Assembly: GCA_000231825.2 (NCBI GenBank)
Contig: JH720294.1
Location: forward strand, 2,450,654-2,514,653
DNA length: 64,000 nt
Direction: 5' to 3'
Source of the DNA: Tetrahymena elliotti 4EA
Taxonomy: Eukaryota; Ciliophora; Oligohymenophorea; Hymenostomatida; Tetrahymenidae
Part shown: piece by piece, positions 49,846-63,855 of the stretch
Layout: the number at the start of each line of letters is the position of its first letter
How positions within the stretch are numbered: position 1 is the first letter of the stretch
Position numbers and translations under genes: made by a program
The notes under the pieces: model-generated
Told to the model about the DNA's origin: nothing
Database searches by the model: none
What the model saw: the letters and a program-made list of their open reading frames with translations, nothing else

Positions 49846-51073
49846 TTTCTAGATATTTAAAATGAATGAATATAGACTTTAAATTCAAATATATTAAAAC
49901 CAAAATCTCACTTTGAAATAATCAAAATTTAAAAAATATCTTTATTATCAAACAAAAACTGAAAGAAGATAACCAGTATAATAGAGGTAATTGCTATCTA
50001 TCTTATCACACATTCAAACTATTGAAAACAAAAAAAAGCAAACTAATATCCATAGTCTTCTTTCATTCAAACTTAAATTCTTCAACAAATTAACAAAAAT
50101 TAAAAAAATTAATGTATGTGGCCAGAGAAAAATTCACAAATTGATTTTTATTTAAAATATTTGATTTGTCAGAATTAAATAATTTCAACATTTCTTTTAT
50201 AACCTGATTAGAAATTTCTTTTGGATATTATAGACACTCTCTTTCTAGATTTGAAAGATTTAGTTTTACATAAAGATCTAAAAATACGAATATTTAATGA
50301 TGACTCAGCTGGCTAAATTTAGATTGAAATTTATGACCACAATATTCTTGCAAATAATTATTTCAAATTCTAATATAAATATAATCACTTATCATACATT
50401 TCATTGTAAGCTTATAAACATAAAATGAAATTGATTTTTTGCTTTGTAAATTTTATTCAATTATTTTGAGCTACAAGAGTTTTTATTTATCCTTTAAAAT
50501 TAAAAAATGCTTATTTAAAGCAAAAACAAAAGCAAATAAGATTTAACTAAATTAAAGTAGTATACTGTAAACTCTATTTTATCATTCCTTTTATTATTGT
50601 AACTATTATTAATTTTATCTAGTAGATAATTTGATAATTTAGATTTTTAGTTAAAATTATTTGTAAACTGTAATGATGAAGGTATTACAGTATAAAAAGA
50701 GATAATTTTGGAATGTAATCTAAAACGAATAAAAATACTAAAACAAAAAGCTTTTATTATAAAAAATAGCATGAAACAAAACCTAATAAAAGAAAATGTA
50801 AAATATTTAGATATATTTATGAAGGAATATTAGTTTTTATTTGATTTAATGAATAATTTCAAAAGCAAATTGATAAAGGAGGTAGGTAGGTAATCAGAAA
50901 TTACATTATTATACTTAATAATAATTCTTTAAGTGTGTCCTAATTAGCAAATTATTTCTAAATATAAATTTAAAATAACAAAAAAAATCTTAATCCCTAA
51001 TTTTAAGAAAGTACATAAAAATAATTAAAACAGAAAGTCATTTTAGAAGGTACAAAAAAGCCAAAAAAAAGCC
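49846..51073. promoter_or_regulatory. Divergent intergenic region, coiled-coil / sorting nexin
   Basis: 1.2 kb between divergent starts. A+T-rich with a short GGTAGGTAGGTA run near 50880. No gene recognised. Confidence 0.4.
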
Positions 51074-53659
51074 ATGAATTTAGAATAGAATATTCAGTTG
51101 ATTGCTGATTACTCTCAAAGCAAAGAAGATGTCATTGAATATATGAAGAAGATAGGAGTTAAGCAATAACTTGAAGAGTTGGATAGATAAGCCTTAGAGA
51201 ATATATTAGAAGATTTTATTAATTCATAAAGATCATCTAGAAAAAGGGTTGATTTTTCAGTAAATAGCAAACAATTAAATACTGCTTCTAAATTGGATGT
51301 AACAAATAATGCTGATTAGACTGATGCTACTCTTGATATTGATTAAACAGAACTTGTATATGATAGAGAGAGTAGGGATAGTTAATCTTATTTTGTAGAA
51401 TAAAGAGGAACTGTTTAAGTCTACTAAGAAAACCTACCAAGGTCTGAAACAGAATAAGACTCAATTCAATCCTACTAAAAGTTTTAGGAAGAATTTTATG
51501 CCACGGATAAACTTGCTCCAGAATTTACTTATTACAGAACTAGCACAAATGTTTATGGTCAGGGTGATGAATTAGAGTAAGGTGGCAAAGGATAAGTTTA
51601 GATTCAGTAGTAATTTTAGAAAAATAATTAAAATATGGGCTAAAGGTAATAGTTGTTGTAAGATAACAAGCTGAATACAATAATAGAAAGAGAAGATGAG
51701 GAAGGGAATAATTGGAACAACAAAAAAACATTCATGATAAGCTAAGATTCAACAAATTTAATGAGGGATGGTAGTGTTAATTTAAATGATATTTCTTAAA
51801 TATAAAGTCTTGATGGTTCTGATCACATGTTAAGAGCAACAAAATCAGATTTTGGTAATGATTGCTTAGAAAATATTTTCAAATATTTTGATTAGCAGAC
51901 AAATGCATTAAATACATTCAATTGGGATGATCTTACTTCTGATTCTATTTTTGAGTAAAAAGCAAATTTATAAAGTAATTAGCAAACATCAAAGAATCAA
52001 ATCAGCAAATAAAGTGAAAATAATTAATTGCAAAGTAGTAACAATTATAATAGTTAATTAAAAGAGTCTGATTAAAAGCAAAACCCTGATCAAATTTATA
52101 ATGAAAGAATTAAAAATAATCAAAATTTGATTTAAATGAAATGCAAAACAATCGAGTAAAACTAAATTGGAAAATATATTGAAGATAATAATGGGAAAAG
52201 ACCATATATTAAAATAACAAAATACCAAGTAGTTGATAAAAAGATTTTGTACACAATTGATACAAATTTATATAATTCTGAATGCAATAACACTATGTTA
52301 AACAAAACATCTCTTATTACATATCATGACAGTAAATCGTATCCTAATTATTTAAGCAAATCATAATTGACAAATGATAATTCTTAGTCTATAATTTTAT
52401 AGAATTTTGAAACTTCATCTGTTGTGAGATCTCATCTCGACTTTGTGAGACTTTATAGAAATTTAACAGCTCATTATTATGGATATTTTGTCCCACCCCT
52501 TCCTCATAAATTTCCAAATACATAAACAGAATCTATCTTAAATACTATCAAGCACATAAAAGGTGAAGTTTAATATATTTCTAAGACAAGACATGAAAAA
52601 ATTAAGAGTTAATTGTAATAATTTTTAGATTCTTTAATGAATAGTAAAGTTCTCAGAAATAGCAAAATTTTAGATGATTTCCTTAAAATTCAAGAATAAA
52701 CTTACTATGAATGTGTATGTCAAAGATATCCATCTACCCCTGATTTTGCTAAGCTTAAAAATGTAAAATCAACTGATTTATACAGTAAAGATGGAGTTTT
52801 TAGTTTTGATGCAAGTAAGTAATCTTCACTAAAAGAATATTCTGTTGTTTTTAAAGAATATAATGATCAAGTTATGTAAAAATATAATCAGGTCAAGGAA
52901 AAATCAAAATAAGTAATAAAACACATGAAAAATACTTCAACTTCACTCGCAGAGTTGGGAGAAGTCTTTTTAGATCTCCATAGAATTACTTCGGAGTTTA
53001 ATGAAAAAAATAAAATTGGAGCCAATTAATTTCTTTCAGAACAATATAAAGAATGTGGATACTTCATGAATAACTTCTCTTAAGCAATGAAAGTTCAGCA
53101 TTCTTTGATATCAGATAGCATAGATATCCCTCTGAGATATGAGTCAATGATCTCAAAGTAATTTGAGAGTCTAAATTCAAAAATAAACGAACAAATGGGC
53201 ATCTATAAAAAGAAGATGGAAAAATTAATAAAAAGCAAATCAAAATTATTTGATTCCCAAAATATAAATTATTGGTAAATAGATCCAAAAGTACCATTCC
53301 CACCTGAAGCAAAGACAAATAAAAGCCTAGCTTTTAATTACATTCTTCCAGAATAGACTGATAAGTTAAAACAATTTGATAACAAACTATCTTTTCTGCT
53401 TTCTGTTCTCTACTAAGAAAGTTTTATCTACATCAAATCCAGAGAATTTAACAATACAAAAAATTTCAATTCATTTTTAAATTCAAATCAAAAGGTCTTA
53501 AAAAATTTAATCACTTAACATGCTACTTGTCTAAAAAAAATGGATGAAAACCAATTAAAAAGTTACAATTAAATCATGTCCTAAATAAAAAAAGATACAA
53601 CTCATCTTCTTGAAGACAGGACAAGGACCATAATGCAACATAACGCATACAACAATTGA
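51074..53659 (+). CDS. Sorting nexin (PX-BAR type)
   Basis: Single exon, 861 residues. Residues 1-365 are Gln/Asn/Ser/Asp-rich and probably disordered. A PX domain at about residues 370-490 begins RPYIKITKYQVVDKK and contains VVRSHLDFVRLYRNL and VPPLPHKFP, the phosphoinositide-binding R-x-x-x-D-F and PPLP-x-K signatures. After it comes the usual KSQLQQFLDSLMNSKVLRNS (the R-x-x-L-x-x-FL region). Residues 575-858 are helical with long amphipathic segments (YSVVFKEYNDQVMQKY, TSTSLAELGEVFLDLHR), consistent with a BAR dimerisation domain as in SNX1/SNX2/Vps5. Such proteins shape endosomal tubules, in retromer or related coats. Which SNX subtype it is cannot be decided here. All domains are intact. 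Confidence 0.9.
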
Positions 53660-54764
53660 AAGACAAATTTAATAATCTAATCTTAAACTAACTATTTATT
53701 TTTAATTTATCAGATGCTTCTTCTAACTCAACAATTCATGCCTTATTTGTATAAATATTTTTTTATTGATAATTCTACTTTAAAAAAAAAAATTCTAAAA
53801 AATGTTAGAAAATTAACATTCTACTCTCAAAAATATTTAAATGGTTTTAATGGTGAACAAAGTAATTTTAAATAATAAATCAGAATTAAATTTTATTATT
53901 TTGTAGTTTGAATCAAAGAAACATATTTCTTTAATTTTTTTACTGAATAGCATAAAAGTGTGATGGCAATAAATCAATAAATCAATCTATGATAATCGAA
54001 TAAAAAATGTTTGATAATTGTTAATAAAATAAAAATATATAATTCTTCAATAATTATATTATTAAATGTTTTTTTGTTGGCAACTAAAATAGTTTCATAA
54101 TCAATTAAAATAAGTACTTGATGACCTTCTCTTAAATATTTATATCAATTCATTTACAATAATTATAAAATGAATAAATAATCAAGTAATTTCTAAAAAA
54201 TAAATGCATTTGGGAATATTTAAAAATATGAAAAAAAATTGATTAAACTTTAAATATAAATGTTTGAAATATATTTTTAAAGTTAAAAATAAAATAAAGA
54301 ATGATTTGGATAAATTGTAATTAAAGATAAATAAAAAGTAACAAATTTACGAATTGAGTAATTAATTTATATTACTTAATTTTGTGAAATAAATATATAC
54401 ATTCCACAATTAGAAATCTATTTAATCATTGAAAATATTTTACTTAATTATTTATTTATTTACTTACTTAATTACTTAATTAATACACTCATAGTTATCA
54501 TAAGCTTATTTATATTAGCTTTCTAATATTCTTTAATTGTTTAACAATATTAACAGTATTAGTAATCTAGATTTACTTAATATACATGTTTATCAGTTAG
54601 CTGTATAAATAGGTGTGTATAAATTAATTAATTCTTTTATGTTTTTAATTGTTAATTAACTGTATGATAGGATTAAGAAAGATAGTTTGATGAATCTAAA
54701 TTATCGTAAAATATGAAAGAAGTTATTATTTAAGAAATTTTATTTGATCAGGAATTTGTTTTTC
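53660..54764. other. Convergent spacer
   Basis: 1.1 kb between the 3' ends of the sorting nexin (+) and the ubiquitin protease (-). Strongly A+T-rich, with many ATTTATTTA-type repeats at about 54440-54480. No gene seen. Confidence 0.5.
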
Positions 54765-57700
54765 TCATTAAGATAAAGTTCCATTTATTTGGCCACCTTA
54801 TGATTCTTCCTCATCCTCTTCTACATCTTCATCTTCTTCTTCTTCCTCCTCCTCCTCTTCTTCCTCTTCTTCATCAGAATCTTATTCATCACCTAATTCT
54901 CTCTCTTAAGAATTAGGAGCATGGTTATTTTAAATATCGCTTTCAGAACCTGAGTCTTTATTTAAAATAAAATTTATTCAATTATTTAAATAAAAAATTT
55001 AATTTACTATTTTGCTCATTGTACATACAGTTTGAAGCATCATTTTGATTGTTGTGATCATTAAATTGGTTGTTTTGGTGTAATAGAGAGTTGTTATCTT
55101 CTTCAGTTTTCTTATCATCATTGTCTTCTTATTTCTTTAAATCAGTTTCTTCATTTTCTTCATCTTCTTCTTCAGGTTAAAGCTAAATTGCAAAGTGATC
55201 ATTCATAGTTTTGAAAGGGAATATTTTGTATGTCGAGAAAGGAAGTGCTACTATAATTAATGAGTTTAGCTTTTCATATTTTTCCTTTTCTTCATTCAAG
55301 CTTTAGTTGCTCATGTGCTCAATGTTAATCTCAAAGAAGTAAGCTATTCTTTTATTTTGCTATATTTCAAAGCATCTGATTACTTTCCATTTACCTTCTT
55401 TGTCATCACTTTTTTAAAAATAAAATATTAAACAAAGATTTCTCCAAGATTTAGATGAAGCCATAAAATGTTAAACTTACAAATAATCATAGTATCTGCC
55501 CTTTTAAATTTCAGATTCAGGCATGATATCATCAGTGTCAAAGTTAGGTAACTCAACGTGGAAATCTCCTGACTTTAATTTTTCTAATTACCTAATTTTC
55601 CAATTCTTCAAATTGGCTAGATATTAGACTCCTTTTCATTAATAAAGTTAAAATAAAAAAAATATTTATGCTATTAAATATATACTTGAAGGGTTTCTGA
55701 TATCGAAATACTGTAAGTCATAACGCTCTCTTTTTTGAAGCTAAAATATTGTTAATAAATAATAAAGTATTGTTTGAATGACTAATTGAATAAATTAATT
55801 ACATTTTCATCAGCTTCTCTTTTATTTGGCTAATATGATTAAACTATCTTCAAATAATTGTTTAAGTTATGCTATTGATTATTATAAATGTATTAAGCAA
55901 CAAGATGGTTATGCGCACAAAGTTTAATCAAGAATTGTTAAATCACATCTGTTTCTCTCTAATAATTCATATTAGCATCAATAGCTGGGTTCAATTTTTA
56001 CAAAGCGATTTCAATCTATTTAGAACAAACAATGAAAAATAAATTTAATTTAAATTATTTAATTTAATTTACTCTCTTTTATTAAAATTAGTCTTGAACG
56101 GCAAAGAACTTTTTCAGTAAAGTGAAACAACGAATAAAATCCTAGCTTTAATAATCTTATACAATTTTAGCAGCACATAAAGTGATGTATTCAATAATTA
56201 TAGGGTCTTAGTATGATAAATATGCTAAAATGCTGTTCACACATTTTATACCTTATTTATCTCTTGCTTTTTACACAAAATTAAATAATAATTCTTAATC
56301 TTTATACAAATAATGTATTTCTTCTTTTTATCTATTTTTTTAATAAAATGAACAAATTAGAATTAATAAATATTTTATTTTCATGAAATTTAATTCTTTT
56401 TATGTTTCAAAAATAAATAGAAAATTTATATTATCTTTGATAATATTTTTGTTTTAATTAAATTAAAGAAATATTTTTTCATGAAATCATACTCTTTTTA
56501 TCTACAAAATTCAAATTCTTTTCATCAAATTAAAGAAAAATTATTTTGATTGAATTAAATTTTTTTTTGGTCAATTTGAATCGGGTTTTAATTAAATTAA
56601 TTAAAGAAATATTCTTTTAAATAAAAATATTTGCATCTTTTTTTAAACAAAGAAAGGATTTAGTTCGTATTCCTTATTTTTCAATCAAAATTTTTCTGAT
56701 TTTAAAATAAAAAATTTTTGTTACTGTTCAAAGGTATGACTTACTTTTATTATTGAATTAAATTAAGATCATGTTTTTGGAAAATTAAATGAAATTATTG
56801 GGGCTTGTTATTTAACTAATTTATTATGTGCATATGATCTAAAAAAAGAATGAGTGTTTTATGAATAAAGTTTAAATCCCTTTAAAAATAAAGAAATAAA
56901 ATAAAATGAATTGAAATGCAATTTACAAATCGTATTCAATCTTTGAAGGTATCTTAGAAGGGTTATTGATAACAAAATTTGAACGAAGGATAAGATGCTC
57001 AAGTGCTCTTAATAAGTATGTATTTGATGAAGAATCAGCAAATCCAGATCTATCTTTCTTGTAGAAGCTATCATATTACTTCTTTTGTTTTTCTTATGAT
57101 GGCAATCCCATCATCGGAGTATCTGAGATATCAAAAGGAGTTCTGGGGAAATCAAGTTGTTAATTTCCACCCATTTAAGAGTTATTTCTTTTCTTTTTAC
57201 CATCAGATTAAAAGAGGAACTCCATAGCTCTTCCTATGAACATTCTGTTAACAAAATATTAAGCAATATCATCATCTATTAAGAGTAGTCTATAGATCAG
57301 TTCAAAATACTCTTGGTAGTTTTCAGCAATATTCAAAGAATAAATCAAAGCATTTATGAATGATCCTAGCTAAGTTTTTGGTATATCAGTTTCTTGATCA
57401 ACTTCATGAAGATGAGCCTTTTCTAAGTTAAACAAAACTTTACAAGAAAACTCAAGAATCAAAATAACAATTTCTTTGGCATCTGATAGTGGGCACATAA
57501 TTATTTCTTTAATTAATCTTGGATCAGTAAAGCACTGAATCAGCCATTGTATTGCAGGTAAATTCTTTTATTTATTATTTTAAAGAATACTTTTTAGATT
57601 TTTCTCCCACAAATTAAAACAAATAATTCAAATTTAACAATAGTTGATATTTCTTTTGATGAAAACATCTAAAAAAACTTATGTCTACAATCTGATTTAT

Positions 57701-60700
57701 TTTTCAAACAAGTTTTTCTTAAATTTAAGCTTTCAAAATTAATTAAATATTGAGAAAATGCAATTAAAAATTAATTTTGATAAAAAGATTTTCATAAAAA
57801 AATATTTGCTCAGAAAAGTATTTTTCTCAGAGCAATATTTTCAGTTAAATTTAAGCAAAATAAAGGAGCTTTAATATTTTGTTTAACTAAAATAAATAAT
57901 TGGATGATAGATATATATATGCTGAGATCTAAAAAGAAAAAAATTTACTTTTTGAAGCTATTGGGAAATGAGAATATAGAGTTCGTCTAATATAGTATTG
58001 CCATTATTTCTGACAACTCTTTATCTGATTGCAGTGGTGAAGAAATAAGTCAAACTAAATTTGATAAAGTGCAAGTCATAAAATTCTTTTGTGAGATGAG
58101 TTGAATTTAGATCTTCGGGGTATTAAATTGGTTGTCTGTTTTCTCCAAGTGTTTAGTTATATTATTCTATGAGATCTCTCATAAATAGACAGAATTCTTA
58201 ACTAAATAATATTTTATGTAAATGGAAGCTTGCATTTTGTTTTAAGAGTTCGTTTTTGAATTCTCCGCAATATTTTTCTTCATAGTTCTCTTCAATTTAT
58301 TCTTCTTCTATTTTCTGTTAGTTTTGTTATTCTTTGGTTTTTTATTCTCCTGATGCAGCATCAGCTCCGCTCTCAGTTTTACTTAAAGTTCTTCCTTAAA
58401 TTATTTCCTCATCTTCTTCTGCTTCCATTTTTAAATGCTACTTCTTGTCCTCCTCCTTAAGAGAAATGTTATCCTCTTACTCATCATCGAATTCTAAGAT
58501 TTTAACATTCTACTCTTCGCTTATGTCTTTTTCTTTTGGATTTGCATTTGCCTATTAGAATTAATCTTCATCAAATTTTTCTATTCTGTCATAGAACAAA
58601 AGATAAGCATTTCTAGTCTTCTATCTAAACTAATTCATCATGTTCATGTTCTCCATCATGTAGAATTGTTTCCACTTATTAATAATACAAATTTTGAATA
58701 TTTTATAATACTTAATTAAAAATCTACTTTGTCTTCCCCTCCATATGCTTCGTTAGGAATGTCTTTGGGATCGAAAAATTTAACTACATTATCATTGAAT
58801 TCCATCCATTTGTTTTCTCCACTTTCTCTGTCCTTAATGTAAGAATAGTAATGACCAGAATCAGCCATGCCGATATGAATTCCTATACCACTTAGTCTGT
58901 ACTTAAAATAATTTTCAGGGTAGTCAGGATGATTTCCATGATTTTATTGCTTATTTTGAGCTTATTCCTTTGAATCATATAAAGAAAAATTAATTTTTTA
59001 AGATTAATTGTAATTAAATTTTTACTGCCTTTCTTAAGCCTTGTTATGAGTATTCTTAGAAATCGATATCAAATGGGAAAGAACAGAATTAATTGATTTT
59101 AACTTTCTACATATTATCATAATTGAATTCAAATCTTTTAAGAACAAGAATCAAATGATTTGGTAACTTTTTAAGACATGTTCTTTTAAGAGCAACAACT
59201 TTTTTATCACATTTTTCACAATGATAAGAGTTGTCTCCTTCTAACATTTCACCTTATGTGAGTGCTTCTAAGCTTTATCTGATATCTTTTTTATTTTTAA
59301 CTTGAAGAGAGATAGAAAGGTAAGCTTCTTCTCTTTCAGAATAATGCTAGCAACCCTTAGAAATAATTTCATTAGAAAAGACACCACCAAAATGTTTTTT
59401 GATAGCCTCAGCATGCTTTGTTCCTTTCATTTAATTTTCTAATTTATCCATAAGGGAATTAAAGAACTCATCAATATCCATCTATTCAAAGACATTAGTA
59501 GGATTTCCATCATAATCCTTAAAGGCATGACAGAAAGATTTAGGATTATAAGCTTCTTTTTCACTATAACAAAGTGAAGTAAACATGCACTATCAATACA
59601 AATTGTAAGATAAATAAAGATAAAAATAAAAGATTAATTTTTACCTTAAGCTGATAAAGAATGTTATCCTCTTATGCCGATGATTCATATTGAGGATCTT
59701 TGCATTTCAAAATAGTCTACCTGAAAGAAGGGATCATAAATAATTATTAAATCAATGAATTCATATAGCAAACTAATTAATAATAAATAAAATTTTAATA
59801 TCATTTATATATTTCACTTTATAGATAGATAGATAAATAAATAAATACTGCATCCAAGATTCTTGATTCCCACATAGCCTGTTGATGATTTCTCATTTTT
59901 CTTAGGAACAATATCCCAGTCTTTTTGACTCTTAGTTCTCCAATCTCCACTTAAGATAAGAGGTTTGAAATATTAAAGAATTTAGTAAACATTTTCAGGA
60001 ACATTAATTGAGATTTGTTTAAGCAAATCAAAAGAATAGCTTCTTGTGTCTGATGATTTTATTTTAGGCCCACGAATAGCGATTTAACTTTAGTTGAAAA
60101 TACTTTCAGATTTTTTCCTTGTTTGAGGGAACTCAAAACTGAAATCAAGAATTTATTTAATCAAATTATATTTTCTAGACAGGGATTATCTTAATTTTGG
60201 ATTTATGTTGATAATCTCTTTAAGTAGATTAAATAAGCCACAAAGTATTTCATCTTTATTATTTTAGGAGGTCTCAAGAACAGGCCTGCTGATAATCATT
60301 TCTGTTATGCTAATTGCAGTCTAATCAAAATCAAATTCAGAGATAAGTTAAGGTATATTCTTTGAATATAAAATGATTAATTAAGCAAATTAGAAGAATT
60401 GTCTTGTTTATTCAGCTTTAAAGATCTCTACTGGGGTATTTTCAGGTACCATATCATAGTTTTATTAAACGATTATTCCATTTACCTTTGAATATTTGAC
60501 AACATCTGGTAAAATGTTGTGTAATATTGTTGGTAATAGATGCTATAAAGTTTTATGCTTATCTTTACATTTATCATATAAAACTTACAAAAATTGTGTT
60601 AAAGAGTATTATAGAGGGTTATTATCAATTTAAGCTAACCCCTTTCTTATAATTTTCTCCATCAAAGGATGGCAAAAAAGATCTTGAATATTATCAACAT

Positions 60701-63700
60701 AATCTGCCACTATTATCTTTATGCAGTTTAACACTATTTCATATTCAACTTAAAAGAAATCAGGAATTTTAGGATCTATTTATTAAAATTTTAAATGAAA
60801 TCATTTCTCAATATTTCTTAATAGACTAATTTTTGTTTTCATAATTATACACTTTTTAATCTTATTAATCACCATAAATTTTTTTTATTACTCTTTAAGT
60901 AAAAATTTTAAACAAATTTGTTTTCAAAATTTTAGCTCTTTGCTTAAAATAAAATATCTATAAGAAATTCTTGAAGGAATGAATGAATGATAAAAATTAG
61001 CATTTTAATATTTAAAAATTTTCTTTTTCACAGATGTCAAATAATTTTTAGGGTATTTGTAAATAATTTCTCTAAGTAAATTTTTTATCTCTTTGCTTAA
61101 ATAAATGAAATTTTAGAGGAATTAAAAAAACGAAAAAAAGCAAAATGTTTACCTGGTTGATTCATGTTTTAGTTTTAGTTCATCATTCTTTGATAATGAA
61201 GATATTATTGGTTGTAATTCAGTTTTTCTTACATACAATTTTCCAAATCTTTGTCTTCTCTCATTAAGCAGTATTCACAAATACGGTGAATACACTCAAT
61301 AATTCTCTAGAAGCGCTATTTCATAATAAATTAGCCCTTTTCTGGTTCATTTACGAACATATCTCCTTTTTAAATGCTTATTATTTTAAGTAACTTCTCT
61401 ATAAATCTCTTAGAAAGTGCATTTTGAATAATATTAACATCTAAAGTGCTTAAATACTCATGAAGATATTTGAATCCACCACTACTGTAAAATTTTTAAA
61501 CCCTTTTTATAATTAGTAGTAAATTTATTCAAATGATAATTGCCATCTCAAAAATTAATTAAAGAATTAAGAAATACATACCATTAATTGTTTCCATTAT
61601 TATTTTGGAATAATTCCTCCATAATATTCAAACAGTAAAGCTTCTTATGGAAAGATCCTTTCAAAATCTCTTCCCATGGTTCTTGAATTTTAATAATTCT
61701 TTACTTTACATGATCATTAGTTGGTAATTTCATGATCAACTCCCAAAGATTGTTGTTACATTCATCTATAAAATAAATTGAAGTTATAAATATTTTTAAT
61801 AAAAAAATAATCTAAAGAAATTATAATGTATTTTAATTAAATAATTAATTGATCGTTTACCTGTTGGGAAATTTAATGATAGGAGATTAAAAAGTAAGTC
61901 GAAATATTCATTGTTTTATATGATGAAGTTTTTAGGGTGGAACGTGTTTTGCATGTCAGCACCTTCAATAATTTAAACTTAAAAGACATTTCTTGAACTG
62001 TGAATGATCTCTTCATCTTAGAATGGCTCAATAAATGATTTATAGTGCTTGCAATACAGTCTAAAGCTTGTTGTAGGAATTTTGAATTCTTCGGATATTT
62101 TTTTCCTGAGAATTCCAAAAGGAATATTTTGGTTCAACTTAATAGTTTTGATGTTTTCTTTTGATAAAATGACTGTGTAAGTTTATTGGTTAACTACTGA
62201 GTATTATGAATATGAGTTTTATTAGCTTAATTCATACTACCTTTTATAGTTCTACCCTTCGATCTTAGAAAAAAATAGTAAAAGCAATTAGACTGATCTC
62301 TCAATTAACTATGAAGATTATTTAACATAGCCCTGCTACAAAAATTACATGCATTTCTCAGTTAACTATCTCATATAATGATCCCTAAACTAGGGTTCAT
62401 AATTTCTTTCATGATTTATATAAATCTCACTAAGTTAATCGCAGCAATTCATGACAACCTACTTATTCTCTGCCTCTCCAAAAATATCCCAAATTGTTTT
62501 CATTCCTAAAAGTTCTTCATTATTTACCTAAACCAAAAATAAAATAATTGTTAAGATTTTTTACTTAAAAAATTTATTTCATAAATAAAACAAAATCAAT
62601 CAATTAAATAAAAGGATGTTTGTTTTATCTTATAAAAAGTATAAGTCATTTTTAGACTGAAAATCTAATTTTTTTTCTTAATAAAGAAGAAGTAATTTAT
62701 TTTTGCTATTTATTTATTTGGTCTAAATGGACTTATTCAAATTTTAATCTTTAAAAGATCATTTTTATTATTAAAATTATAGGAGAGTTATCTATTTTTT
62801 TAGTTTGAGTTTAGAAGGATTTAATTGGGATTTTATGATTTGCTTTTGAAAATGTCGAAAAAACTATTCAAGTTAAGATCTTAGTTAATAAATAGAATTT
62901 ACTTTGAATTTGTTTAGATTGGAGATAATTTCTATGTTACGAGATTTAACATTTATTCTTTTGAAGAAATAAAAAAATATGCTAAAGAGTTCCGGTGTGA
63001 AGTTTTGGTATTTCATCATGGCTGGGTTACAGAAGATGTTAACGAATATATGCTTCATTAAATCGAATGTAAATAAATTTGAAATATCTATGGTATTTTA
63101 ATAATTTTAGTTCTATCTCTAATTAGTTTTAGTGAGAATCCAGTTCAAGAATATTTAGGATTCACATGGATGATTAGGAACTTATATGAATTAGTGCCAT
63201 AGTTTGTCGAATTCTTAAGGGCTTAGTTAGAAAATGCGCTTATTATCACTTAGACTTTTAGTCAAAATTATTTCTAGTAATTGGAATCTTACATTAATGT
63301 TATTTTCATGAGAGTATTTTCCTTTAAAGACAGTAGTTTTGAAGACATAATTTTGGTTTTGCGCATTTTTTATGTTCTCTAAAACAGCTGGATTTAGCTT
63401 ATTAATTTACTCTGGAATTTACCTAAGGTAACTACAAATATCATCAACTATTATTTTAGGAAGATCTATTTGTCTCTTTTGCATAGAAATTAAGATTCCA
63501 GGACGTAATTAACTATCAACCAAAGCATAAATCAAATAATAGGCTTAGTAAGAAGACTTTCCATTGATTATTTGTTCTAAAAACAAATTGGCATATTTCT
63601 TGGAAATATAGGAGCCCTATTACAAGCACAAAAGATCTTTAGCTATTTATAAAGCATTATCAACTACTAAATAACCCAAACCTTAATTATTATCTTCATC

Positions 63701-63855
63701 AATCAATTTTAGCAAAAGTTCTAGACAGAAAAAGTTCTTTTCATATTATTATTCTTTAGCTTCTTTCGATAATTTATTTCTATTTTCTTTTTATTCCTCT
63801 TCATTCTCATCTTCTTGTCCATCTTCTAACTCTTCAGTGTCAGAATCATCCGGAT
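54765..63855 (-). CDS. Giant ubiquitin carboxyl-terminal hydrolase, USP9X/USP34-like (5' end outside window)
   Basis: Sixteen visible exons on minus, 5' to 3': 62903-63855, 61861-62527, 61582-61765, 61153-61484, 59849-60775, 59645-59772, 59026-59589, 58728-58967, 57949-58674, 56927-57564, 56073-56262, 55803-56015, 55686-55740, 55481-55631, 55008-55408, 54765-54955. All phases agree and give 2,185 visible residues; more lies beyond 64000. Helical-repeat N-terminus; a ubiquitin-like fold near visible residues 435-510 (ILSKENIKTIKLNQNIPFG). The catalytic domain has the Cys box NLGCICYMNSLIQQLFMIP (about 1020), QMDIDEF, a CxxC pair (HCEKCDKK), and the His box GMADSGHYYSYI with KWMEFNDNVVKFF (about 1283). 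This layout fits the USP9X/USP34 family, which removes ubiquitin from many substrates. The C-terminus ends in a long Glu/Asp run. Cys and His are intact. Confidence 0.95.
54840..54890 (-). repeat. GAA/GAG trinucleotide tract (poly-Glu) in USP C-terminus
   Basis: In-frame GAA/GAG run encoding about 12 consecutive Glu flanked by more acidic residues, near the end of the ubiquitin protease. Confidence 0.85.
56263..56926 (-). repeat. Longest USP intron, with internal direct repeats
   Basis: A 664-nt intron, the largest seen here. It holds two copies of TTTTAATTAAATTAA...AGAAATATT (about 56453-56477 and 56586-56613) plus weaker related pieces between, so it probably grew by local duplication. Confidence 0.5.
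59821..59848. repeat. GATA/AAATA microsatellite in a USP intron
   Basis: ATAGATAGATAGATAAATAA and following, immediately next to the splice donor of the intron that interrupts the Cys box. Confidence 0.7.
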
